Program-made: the position numbers and the translations under genes
Notes under the pieces: generated by a model
Seen by the model: only the letters and a program-made list of their open reading frames with translations
The model's database searches: none
Told to the model about the DNA's origin: nothing
Source of the DNA: DAOUFU01 sp034429275
GTDB lineage: Bacteria > Chloroflexota > Anaerolineae > Aggregatilineales > Aggregatilineaceae
Assembly: GCA_034429275.1 (NCBI GenBank)
Contig: DAOUFU010000035.1
Location: 1 to 19,245, forward strand
DNA: 19,245 nucleotides
Direction: 5' to 3'
Shown: piece after piece, positions 7,030 through 13,813 of the stretch
Position numbering within the stretch: position 1 is the first letter of the stretch
Layout of the letters: every line of letters begins with the position of its first letter

Positions 7030-8667
7030 ATGCCAAAGTACATCTTCTGCACCGGAGGAGTTGTCAGTTCAGTGGGCAAAGGCGTCACTGCCGCTGCCAT
7101 TGGCCGAATCCTCAAAGCGCGCGGGATCAAGGTCGCCATCCAGAAACTCGATCCCTATTTGAATGTGGACCCTGGTACCATGAGTCCCTATCAGCACGGC
7201 GAAGTATTCGTCACTGCCGACGGGGCCGAAACTGATCTCGACCTGGGACACTACGAGCGTTTCACCGACGAAAACCTCGACCAGACCTGCAATGTGACCA
7301 CCGGCCAGATTTATGCCGAAGTGATCGCTAAAGAGCGCCATGGAGATTATCTCGGTGGAACCATCCAGGTGATTCCCCATATTACCAATGAGATCAAGCG
7401 CCGGATCACACTGGTCGGCCAGAAAAACGAAGCTGAAGTCGTCATCGTTGAAGTGGGCGGCACCGTAGGCGACATCGAAAGTCAGCCGTTCCTCGAAGCA
7501 ATCCGCCAGCTTCGTACCGACCTGGGGCGCGACCAGACACTCTATATCCATGTGACTTTCCTGCCCTACATTGGCGCAACGGGTGAGTTGAAGACCAAAC
7601 CAACCCAGCACAGCGTCCGCGAGCTGCGAGGGATGGGCATCCAGCCCCAAGTGATCATTCCGCGCACCGATCACCCGGTGAGCCGCGAGATCATTGCCAA
7701 AATTGCGCTCTTCTGCGATGTCGAACCTCGCGCCGTCATCCCGCTGGAAACCACCAACAACATCTATAACGTGCCGCTTGTGTTGGAAGATGCCGGGCTG
7801 GGCGATTACATTGTGGAGCTTCTTGACCTGCCCCGGCGTCCTCCAAAACTCGACGATTGGCGCAGCCTGATTGACCGAATGCAGCAGGTTTCAACCCCGG
7901 TGCGCATTGCTCTGGTGGGCAAATATGTCGAACTGCACGATGCCTACATCAGCGTCAAAGAAGCCCTCACCCATGCTGCTGTCGCGCTCAAGCGAAAGCT
8001 TGAGATCGAGTGGGTCTATTCCGGCGATCTCGAAAAAAACAAGGGCTGGGATGTGTTGAGCAGCGTAGATGGCATCGTCGTGCCTGGTGGATTCGGCTAT
8101 CGTGGAATTGAAGGAAAAATCCTGGCGGCTGAATTCGCGCGCACGCGCCATATCCCCTACCTGGGCCTATGCCTGGGAATGCAGGTCATGTGCATTGAGT
8201 TTGCCCGCAATGTGCTCGCCCTCGAAGATGCCAATAGTTCAGAATTCGACAGCGGCACCCCTCACCCCGTTATCGACCTGATGCCCGATCAGCTGAACGT
8301 GGCCAACCTTGGCGGGACAATGCGCCTCGGCCTCTATCCTTGTCACCTGAAAGCCGGTTCCAAGAGTGCTGCCGCCTACAATGTGCCGGTAGTGAACGAG
8401 CGTCATCGCCACCGTTTTGAGTTCAACAACCACTACCGCGAGCGATTTGAAGCGGCAGGCGCGCGCTTCACCGGCCTCAGCCCCAACGGGCAGCTGGTCG
8501 AAATCATGGAAATCGCCGATCATCCCTTCATGGTAGGCAGCCAGTTCCATCCAGAATTCCAAAGCCGTCCGGATCGGCCACACCCATTGTTTCAAGCTTT
8601 TATTCAGGCTGCCTGCACCACACCGCGCAAAGCCGATCCCGCCCCGTCTTCTGGCGATGAGGACTGA
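7030..8667 (+). CDS. pyrG: CTP synthase (glutamine-hydrolysing)
   Basis: PyrG converts UTP to CTP with ATP and glutamine, the last step of de novo pyrimidine nucleotide synthesis. The 545-aa length is typical. The N-terminal amidoligase domain opens with YIFCTGGVVSSVGKGVTAAA and contains KLDPYLNVDPGTMSP and E-V-G-G-T-V-G-D-I-E. The C-terminal class I glutamine amidotransferase domain has its triad: Cys381 in GLCLGMQ, His507 and Glu509 in QFHPEF. ATG 7030 is preceded by AGGA at 9 nt and gives the canonical M-P-K-Y-I-F start; in-frame codons further upstream lack the conserved N-terminus. A small gene follows after 31 nt and is probably co-transcribed. Confidence 0.97.
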   Translation: MPKYIFCTGGVVSSVGKGVTAAAIGRILKARGIKVAIQKLDPYLNVDPGTMSPYQHGEVFVTADGAETDLDLGHYERFTDENLDQTCNVTTGQIYAEVIAKERHGDYLGGTIQVIPHITNEIKRRITLVGQKNEAEVVIVEVGGTVGDIESQPFLEAIRQLRTDLGRDQTLYIHVTFLPYIGATGELKTKPTQHSVRELRGMGIQPQVIIPRTDHPVSREIIAKIALFCDVEPRAVIPLETTNNIYNVPLVLEDAGLGDYIVELLDLPRRPPKLDDWRSLIDRMQQVSTPVRIALVGKYVELHDAYISVKEALTHAAVALKRKLEIEWVYSGDLEKNKGWDVLSSVDGIVVPGGFGYRGIEGKILAAEFARTRHIPYLGLCLGMQVMCIEFARNVLALEDANSSEFDSGTPHPVIDLMPDQLNVANLGGTMRLGLYPCHLKAGSKSAAAYNVPVVNERHRHRFEFNNHYRERFEAAGARFTGLSPNGQLVEIMEIADHPFMVGSQFHPEFQSRPDRPHPLFQAFIQAACTTPRKADPAPSSGDED

Positions 8668-8698
8668 GCGCTAGCTGTTTATCGGAGAACACATATCC

Positions 8699-8923
8699 AT
8701 GACGAACCCCGAAGAACTCTGGGCTGGCATCCTAAGCCGACGCGCCGTTCACATTCTTGCGGCATGGCACACCCTCGACGCTGAAGAACGCACGGCAGTT
8801 TATGCACACCTTGTGCGCATGGCCACCGAAGAAGGATGGACCGAGCCGCAGCGCGTCTCTGCGCAAGCCGCGCTCGATGTGCTGCCTGCGCCAGATGATA
8901 AGCCGGGCAGCGAACCAGAGTGA
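8699..8923 (+). CDS. Small uncharacterised protein downstream of pyrG
   Basis: This 74-aa ORF starts 31 nt after pyrG, with GGAGA 10 nt before its ATG, and ends just before a strong terminator, so it is very likely expressed. The product is soluble and mostly helical (R-R-A-V-H-I-L-A-A-W-H-T-L, then E-E-R-T-A-V-Y-A-H-L-V-R-M) with an acidic Pro-rich tail. There is no signal peptide or membrane segment. I do not recognise the family. Confidence 0.7.
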   Translation: MTNPEELWAGILSRRAVHILAAWHTLDAEERTAVYAHLVRMATEEGWTEPQRVSAQAALDVLPAPDDKPGSEPE

Positions 8924-8944
8924 TTGCCAACGTGCCCAACAAAA

Positions 8945-8974
8945 AACAGGTCGGATATCCGGCCTGTTTTTTTT
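8945..8974. terminator. Bidirectional intrinsic terminator
   Basis: The 10-bp stem AACAGGTCGG / CCGGCCTGTT (8945-8954 and 8959-8968, one T-G pair) has the loop ATAT. It is flanked by an A-tract on the left and an eight-T tract on the right (8967-8974), so it works on both strands. It separates the convergent pyrG unit (plus) and the GTPase-ended kinase operon (minus). Confidence 0.92.
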
Positions 8975-9017
8975 ACGTGAATCACTTATCGCCCGGCAGA
9001 TATGGGATGTCTGCAGG

Positions 9018-9548
9018 TTAGCTGTTTCTGTGCCGATCGATCAACTCGATGATCTGCAGCAGCACCTGGCGCACGCTCGACTTGCTGGTAGCTACACAGG
9101 GCATCACGGTGATGTTCGGGCCGGGATTCATACGGCGACGTACTTCTTCCAGACTGACGGCATTTGGCAGATCGGTCTTGTTGGCAACAACCAGGTAAGG
9201 CACATCGTGAAAACCAGAAAATAGCTGGATCAAATCCGCCGCGTCAGGGAACGACGGTGGATCAGTGCTGTCCACCAGAACTACAAACCCGTTCATCTCG
9301 CGGGCAAGAATCTCCCACATGAAGTCAAAACGCGCTTGCCCTGGCGTGCCATTGAGATGCAGGGTTTTTCCATCCAGTTCGACCCGGCCATAATCCATCG
9401 CCACCGTCGTTTCCGACTTGATTCCCCGGTCCTCAGTCGTGATCTTGCGCTCGGTCGTCACCACGTCGATATCTGAGATCGTCTTGATGAATGCCGTCTT
9501 TCCCGAATTGAACGGCCCAGTGATGATCACCTTATACAGGATAGACAC
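9018..9548 (-). CDS. Small Ras-like GTPase, COG2229 / conservon CvnD type
   Basis: The 176-aa protein is essentially one G domain. G1 is GPFNSGKT (residues 11-18), the G2 region contains conserved Thr (T47/T48), G3 reads G-T-P-G-Q (67-71), and G4 is NKTD (123-126), with a short S-K element near the end. In G3 the usual Asp of DxxGQ is Gly; from memory this is typical of CvnD-like proteins, whose motif is FGTPGQ. I chose GTG 9548 because AAGGAGG ends 5 nt before it; an in-frame TTG at 9563 lies next to that site and lacks its own. The gene is last in the minus-strand kinase operon, 35 nt after the response regulator. Roadblock proteins such as those at 4784 and 6462 are the expected regulators. 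Confidence 0.88.
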   Translation of the reverse strand: MSILYKVIITGPFNSGKTAFIKTISDIDVVTTERKITTEDRGIKSETTVAMDYGRVELDGKTLHLNGTPGQARFDFMWEILAREMNGFVVLVDSTDPPSFPDAADLIQLFSGFHDVPYLVVANKTDLPNAVSLEEVRRRMNPGPNITVMPCVATSKSSVRQVLLQIIELIDRHRNS

Positions 9549-9583
9549 AAAACCCTCCTTCAACAGCCGACCGCGTTCGGTAT

Positions 9584-10324
9584 CTACTCTTTGCCATGCT
9601 TGAAATCCACGAACCGGTATCCAACCCCGCGCTCAGTCAGGATGTACTTGGGATCCGAAGGGTCTTCTTCGATCTTCTCGCGCAGATAGTTCACATACAA
9701 TCGCACATAGTGCGTCTCGTCGCGGTATTCATATCCCCACACTTTGGCCAGAAGCTGCTCGTGGGGGACCGTCCACCCGGCATTTTCAATGAGGTGATAC
9801 AGCAGGCGGTATTCCGTCGGGCGCAGCTTGATATGTTCACCTGCGACGATTACTTCGCGGCGGTTGAAATCCACACTCAGCCTATCGTCGATGCGCAGAA
9901 CCGCCTGCTCTGGCGATGCGCTGGGCATCTCGGCACGACGCAGCACGGCCCGCACCCGGCTCGAAAGCTCGCGCGAGCCAAACGGCTTGGTGACATAATC
10001 ATCCGCACCCAGCTCAAGCCCATAGACTTTGTCGTCCTCTTCGCCCTTTGCAGTCAGCATAATGACGGGGATGCTGGAAAACTCACGCAGCATCCGCAGC
10101 GTCTGGAATCCGTCGAGTTCTGGCATCATTACATCCAACAGCACAAGGTCGGGCAGCTGTGTCCGAATCATGTCTAGTGCCTGCAAACCGTTATAAGCTT
10201 CGAGCACCTGGTACCCTTCCAGTTCCAGGTTCATTCGGATGAATCCGATCATGCGCGGTTCATCGTCCACAACCAGGATTCGCTTGGCATCACGTGGCAG
10301 TGTGCGTGGTGGTTTGCTCGACAT
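9584..10324 (-). CDS. OmpR/PhoB-family response regulator
   Basis: The 246-aa transcription factor has a receiver domain at residues 14-130 with all key residues: D20 and D21, phosphoacceptor D64 in L-L-D-V-M-M-P, T91 and K113. The winged-helix DNA-binding domain (about 145-240) contains L-R-P-T-E-Y-R-L-L and ends Y-V-N-Y-L-R-E-K-I...T-E-R-G-V-G-Y-R-F. ATG 10324 has GGAG 9 nt upstream and is preferred over a longer in-frame start at 10381 with no ribosome site. No histidine kinase is adjacent, so it is an orphan, or is fed by a distant kinase or by Ser/Thr phosphorylation. It sits between a small unknown gene and the GTPase in the operon. Confidence 0.93.
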   Translation of the reverse strand: MSSKPPRTLPRDAKRILVVDDEPRMIGFIRMNLELEGYQVLEAYNGLQALDMIRTQLPDLVLLDVMMPELDGFQTLRMLREFSSIPVIMLTAKGEEDDKVYGLELGADDYVTKPFGSRELSSRVRAVLRRAEMPSASPEQAVLRIDDRLSVDFNRREVIVAGEHIKLRPTEYRLLYHLIENAGWTVPHEQLLAKVWGYEYRDETHYVRLYVNYLREKIEEDPSDPKYILTERGVGYRFVDFKHGKE

Positions 10325-10360
10325 TGGTTCTTCACTCCAACAGCCAACAGGGTCAGCAAA

Positions 10361-10382
10361 GCGCGCATTCTGAGCGCGCATT
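10361..10382 (-). repeat. Direct repeat upstream of the response regulator gene
   Basis: AATGCGCGC occurs twice on the minus strand (10374-10382 and 10361-10369) with a 13-bp period, 37-58 nt before the response regulator start. OmpR-type proteins bind direct repeats, so an internal autoregulatory site is conceivable. The GCGCGC cores can also pair as a short hairpin. Confidence 0.3.
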
Positions 10383-10410
10383 ACACATCAACCGATCTCC
10401 GCCTGGCACC

Positions 10411-10650
10411 TCACAAATCGAACGGGCTGACGATATCTTCTTCTTCACCCGTAGGCATCACCTGAACGAAGTTGATTCGCCACCAGGGGATGATTAACGT
10501 CTGAACATCGGCCAAAACATAATGCACGTCCTTGCCGTCGCGTCGGCGCGGATTCATGCACGTGATCGACGTATCCTTCGGGTCTGGCAGCGACTCAACC
10601 TCGGCCATGATCGGCTCTTCATTGCTGACGTGAATCAACAGGGTATACAT
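10411..10650 (-). CDS. Conserved-looking 79-aa hypothetical protein
   Basis: The ORF has a good ribosome binding site (GGGGAG 10 nt before ATG 10650) and sits between the FHA gene (48-nt gap) and the response regulator (86-nt gap) in the same orientation, so it is almost certainly translated. The product is soluble and beta-rich by eye (M-Y-T-L-L-I-H-V, H-Y-V-L-A-D-V-Q-T-L-I-I-P-W-W-R-I-N-F-V-Q-V), with an acidic stretch and a final SPFDL. No catalytic motif is visible and I do not recognise the family. The I-P-W-W-R-I segment looks like a core strand. Confidence 0.7.
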   Translation of the reverse strand: MYTLLIHVSNEEPIMAEVESLPDPKDTSITCMNPRRRDGKDVHYVLADVQTLIIPWWRINFVQVMPTGEEEDIVSPFDL

Positions 10651-10698
10651 GGACCATTCACTCCCCTATGACGGTCTGACACACAAAACTCAGCCGGC

Positions 10699-11202
10699 CT
10701 ATTTGAAGAATATATGGAATACCAGTTTCCCCATACGGATTTCATCGCCGTCTCGCAGCACGCGCGGCTGATGTGGATTCAGCCGCTGACCGTTCAGATG
10801 AGTGCCGTTCGTGCTGCCCAGATCAATCAGAGTCAGTGTATCTTCGCCGCGCCGGATCGCGGCGTGACGGCGCGATACTCCCTTTTCGGCGGCACCATAG
10901 GGCCCCAAATCCAGATCGAGCGTCTGCCCCATATTCTCATCAGAACGCCCAATCAAAAGCTCGTCTTTGGGGGCAATACTGAGCGGCTGACTGAAATCGC
11001 GCAGCCGGATGATAATCGATGAGCTGCGATCAAAACGCGCCGTCCCCCAGGTTGGACGGCCAGCATATGTCGATGCGTCCTCATCCAATAAACGGTTAGT
11101 GGCCAGACTCTCCACTTGTTTGCCAGAGAACGGCTGACCACATTCCTCGCAAAACAATATGCCTTCGCGGTGCTGCTGTCCGCAATACGGGCAGGCTTTC
11201 AT
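10699..11202 (-). CDS. Zinc-ribbon and FHA domain protein
   Basis: The 167-aa protein begins with a zinc ribbon (C4-x2-C7 and C18-x2-C21) and, after a linker, carries an FHA domain at about 63-165. Phosphothreonine-binding residues are intact: G-R-S with R86, S-R-R-H with S110 and H113, and S-T-N-G-T with N132. It should read Thr-phosphorylated partners, here most simply substrates or autophosphorylation sites of the kinase at 13814. Its ATG overlaps the stop of the VWA gene by four bases (ATGA), indicating translational coupling and likely stoichiometric production with the J/VWA protein. No membrane segment is present, so it is cytoplasmic. Confidence 0.93.
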   Translation of the reverse strand: MKACPYCGQQHREGILFCEECGQPFSGKQVESLATNRLLDEDASTYAGRPTWGTARFDRSSSIIIRLRDFSQPLSIAPKDELLIGRSDENMGQTLDLDLGPYGAAEKGVSRRHAAIRRGEDTLTLIDLGSTNGTHLNGQRLNPHQPRVLRDGDEIRMGKLVFHIFFK

Positions 11203-12686
11203 TGCTCATTCTCCCCCGGACTGGGCTGAGCCAGCAGCATACGCGTACCAAATTTGAGGCTTTTTCGTCCTTCCTCAGAAAGCATATTTGTTTTGGATAC
11301 CCGTTTCGCTTCGCTAATTGCACGTTGGGCCAATGCGTCTTGCCCCGCGGCCAAAAGACGCGTTGCCAGGTTTTCGAGCCGCCGCGTGGCCTCCAAGACA
11401 TTCCCGGCATCAATCGACGCCTGGGCTTTTTGCTGCATTCGGTAGAGTGTCAATTTTCCAAGCGCATCCAGAATCGCCAGCGGCGGCTCTTCTGACTGTG
11501 GCTTTTCCGAAATTTCAATCGAAATATCGCTCAGCACCTGGTAGGCCTGCCGGTTGGCCGCCAGGACATCGCCCGTCACATCCAGCCGCGCCATTGTGCG
11601 AAATCCTGTCTTGCGGCCAGGCGGCATCTGGAGTTGAATCAACAGTCCCAGGGTCTTGTTGACCTGAAGCATCCCCAGTTGTAAGGGTTGTGTATCAATT
11701 TCCACGGGCTGCGGGTTGGGGTGAAGCTTGAAAACGGACTCCAGGACAACATCTGCATCCGGCGCAATTGACACCTGCACCCGATCAACAAAAGCGTCTC
11801 CCAGGCTGCGCACACGCTGATTCAAGAAACGCTCGACTGCTGCCGGCGTATTGACATAGGTCGAGGTCCCGCCAGTCGTTGAGGCGAGGGCATCAAGGAA
11901 ATCGTCGTTCCATTCCTCCCCAATACCCATCGCGCTGATTCCAATGACTTCTTTGGGCGCCTCTTCAGCCAGTTCCAGGCATTTCTTCTCATCCCCATAG
12001 GTTCGCCCGTCCGTGAGGAGAATAATGTGATTGACCCGCTTGCGATCTAAAAAGCGCCTGCATTCCTCAAGGCCAGCCTGCAGCGCCGGGAAAATGGAGG
12101 TGCCGCCGTCGGCGCGCATCATCGTCACCGTTGCCTTCATCGACACCTTGTCACTAATCCGGCTGGCCGGAATGAGCACCTCGGGAAAATCGCTGAAGCT
12201 TACAACAGAAAACACGTCATCCGGCGTCAACTGTTCGATAATCTGGTGGGCCGCCACCTTCACCCGCTCCAGACGCACACCATTCATCGACGTGCTGCGG
12301 TCCAACACCAGCACCAGGTTGAGTTGAGTTTCGCGTTTTTTCTCCGGTTGACCCTGTCGCATTGCCACAATCTCCAACAGCAGGTAGACAACCTGAGGCT
12401 CGTTAAGGACGCTCAAAACACGCTTGCTGGGAGTCACGCGCAGCGAAAAGTAAGGTGGTTCCTCGCGCAGTTTTCGATAGGTCAGGTCATACTGCGCGCG
12501 CGATGCCGCATTGCCCAGTACTTCGTAGGCAGCGGCAATATCACGGAATTGGATATCTGCGCCCTTATTCGGGTTGGCATCAGGATGAAACCGACGGGCG
12601 GCTACACGATACGCATCGCGAATGTCATCCTGGCTTGCTTCCGGTGATACGCCCAGTATGGCATAGAAATTTTGCACTCTATCCAT
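11199..12686 (-). CDS. J-domain (DnaJ-like) protein fused to a von Willebrand factor A domain
   Basis: The 495-aa protein has a J domain at residues 6-70 (F-Y-A-I-L-G-V, HPD at 34-36, Y-E-V-L-G...Q-Y-D-L). A beta-rich segment with S-L-R-V-T-P-S-K-R follows, then a VWA domain at about 122-290. The VWA metal site is complete: D129-x-S131-x-S133, T196 and D226 (L-L-T-D-G-R-T). A second beta region and a helical C-terminus follow. The HPD motif implies it can recruit and stimulate a DnaK-type ATPase. The VWA domain suggests metal-dependent assembly of a protein complex. I chose ATG 12686 over a GTG at 12701, because the G-rich stretch between them serves as the ribosome site. It lies 34 nt after the PP2C gene and overlaps the FHA gene. 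There is no signal peptide, so it is cytoplasmic. Confidence 0.92.
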   Translation of the reverse strand: MDRVQNFYAILGVSPEASQDDIRDAYRVAARRFHPDANPNKGADIQFRDIAAAYEVLGNAASRAQYDLTYRKLREEPPYFSLRVTPSKRVLSVLNEPQVVYLLLEIVAMRQGQPEKKRETQLNLVLVLDRSTSMNGVRLERVKVAAHQIIEQLTPDDVFSVVSFSDFPEVLIPASRISDKVSMKATVTMMRADGGTSIFPALQAGLEECRRFLDRKRVNHIILLTDGRTYGDEKKCLELAEEAPKEVIGISAMGIGEEWNDDFLDALASTTGGTSTYVNTPAAVERFLNQRVRSLGDAFVDRVQVSIAPDADVVLESVFKLHPNPQPVEIDTQPLQLGMLQVNKTLGLLIQLQMPPGRKTGFRTMARLDVTGDVLAANRQAYQVLSDISIEISEKPQSEEPPLAILDALGKLTLYRMQQKAQASIDAGNVLEATRRLENLATRLLAAGQDALAQRAISEAKRVSKTNMLSEEGRKSLKFGTRMLLAQPSPGENEQ

Positions 12687-12720
12687 GCATTTGCCCCCCA
12701 CCGACTCCAGTCAGTGCCTC

Positions 12721-13794
12721 TCAGCCGGGCATCCTGACCAAAATTGCTGTGATGTTGTCGGGCCCACCGCGATCGTTGGCCATCTGAACCAACTCGACAA
12801 CCGCGCGCTGCGGATCATCGTGAGCGTTCACAACCGACTGAATTGTGTCTTCTGGGACCATATTCCACAGCCCATCACTGCACAACAGCAGATGTGATCC
12901 GGGAGGCATTCGGCGTGTGATCGCATCCACGTCCAGATGATCGTTTTGCCCGATGGCCCTGTAGAGCACGTTACGCTGTGGATGCTCAGCAGCCTCTTCA
13001 GGAGTCAGTTGATCAAGCTCAATCAGGCGCTGCACTAACGAATGATCCCGCGTCATCTGTTCGATGCCTTCACTGCTCAACAGATAGGCGCGGCTGTCGC
13101 CAACATGTGCGATATACGCCAGATCGCCAAGAATTACCGCCAGAGTGACGGTGGTTCCCCCCTCTGGAATTTGCTCCGCGACCGCTTCGTTCGCTTTTTG
13201 GACCGCCTCACGCAGCACATCGGCGACTGTGGGACGATCGGGATCGTCCATTTTCTGCTCCAAGATGTAGTCATACACGTGGTGCAGCACATGATGCATG
13301 ACCAACCGCACCGTCATTGCCGCGGCTTTTTCACCATCATGATGACCACCCATCCCATCCGCGACCACGAATACCCCCAGGGCGGCCAGGTTTTCGCTGC
13401 TGGTCCCCGATGATACGAAGCTATACATCGCGTCCTGGTTATTGCCGCGAATGCGCCCTAAATCGCTGAGTTGGCCGAATATCATACGCTGTCCAGGCCG
13501 AGGCATCACTGTCTCCAGGGGCGGCAGTGGGCGTGTTCCTGCAAAGTCTATCGGCTTTTGCAAAATCGGGGTCAGGTCTTCGCCCATCGATACTGTAGAT
13601 GCGCCTCCCGGTTCCGGAGCAGATTCGATAGGGGCCGCTGCCTGTGAAGCGGATTCAGCAGGAGGAATATCGATCACCGGCTCAGGCGGAGGTGCCACCG
13701 CTTGGGAACCCTGAGTGATCACAACACTATTGTCCACAGCCGGTGAAGAAGTAGGGGTCGCCGACAACCCTAAGATACGGCGTATGATATTCAT
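12721..13794 (-). CDS. PP2C-family Ser/Thr protein phosphatase
   Basis: The 357-aa protein has a disordered Pro/Ala-rich N-terminus (residues 1-100) and a PP2C catalytic domain (about 104-357). PP2C motifs are in order: R-G-N-N-Q-D with D121, V-A-D-G-M-G-G-H with D146, G-G-T-T-V-T, H-V-G-D-S-R-A-Y, T-R-D-H-S, C-S-D-G-L-W and G-G-P-D-N-I-T. The metal-binding acids are kept, so the enzyme should be active. It starts 20 nt after the kinase stop, with GGGGA 6 nt before the ATG, and would reverse that kinase's phosphorylation. There is no membrane segment, unlike many PstP-type phosphatases. Confidence 0.95.
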   Translation of the reverse strand: MNIIRRILGLSATPTSSPAVDNSVVITQGSQAVAPPPEPVIDIPPAESASQAAAPIESAPEPGGASTVSMGEDLTPILQKPIDFAGTRPLPPLETVMPRPGQRMIFGQLSDLGRIRGNNQDAMYSFVSSGTSSENLAALGVFVVADGMGGHHDGEKAAAMTVRLVMHHVLHHVYDYILEQKMDDPDRPTVADVLREAVQKANEAVAEQIPEGGTTVTLAVILGDLAYIAHVGDSRAYLLSSEGIEQMTRDHSLVQRLIELDQLTPEEAAEHPQRNVLYRAIGQNDHLDVDAITRRMPPGSHLLLCSDGLWNMVPEDTIQSVVNAHDDPQRAVVELVQMANDRGGPDNITAILVRMPG

Positions 13795-13813
13795 GACTGA
13801 TCCCCAATGTGTA

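Noticed and set aside
7069..7674. 201-codon minus-strand open frame inside pyrG
   Set aside because: It is a mirror frame of the pyrG amidoligase domain with no support of its own.
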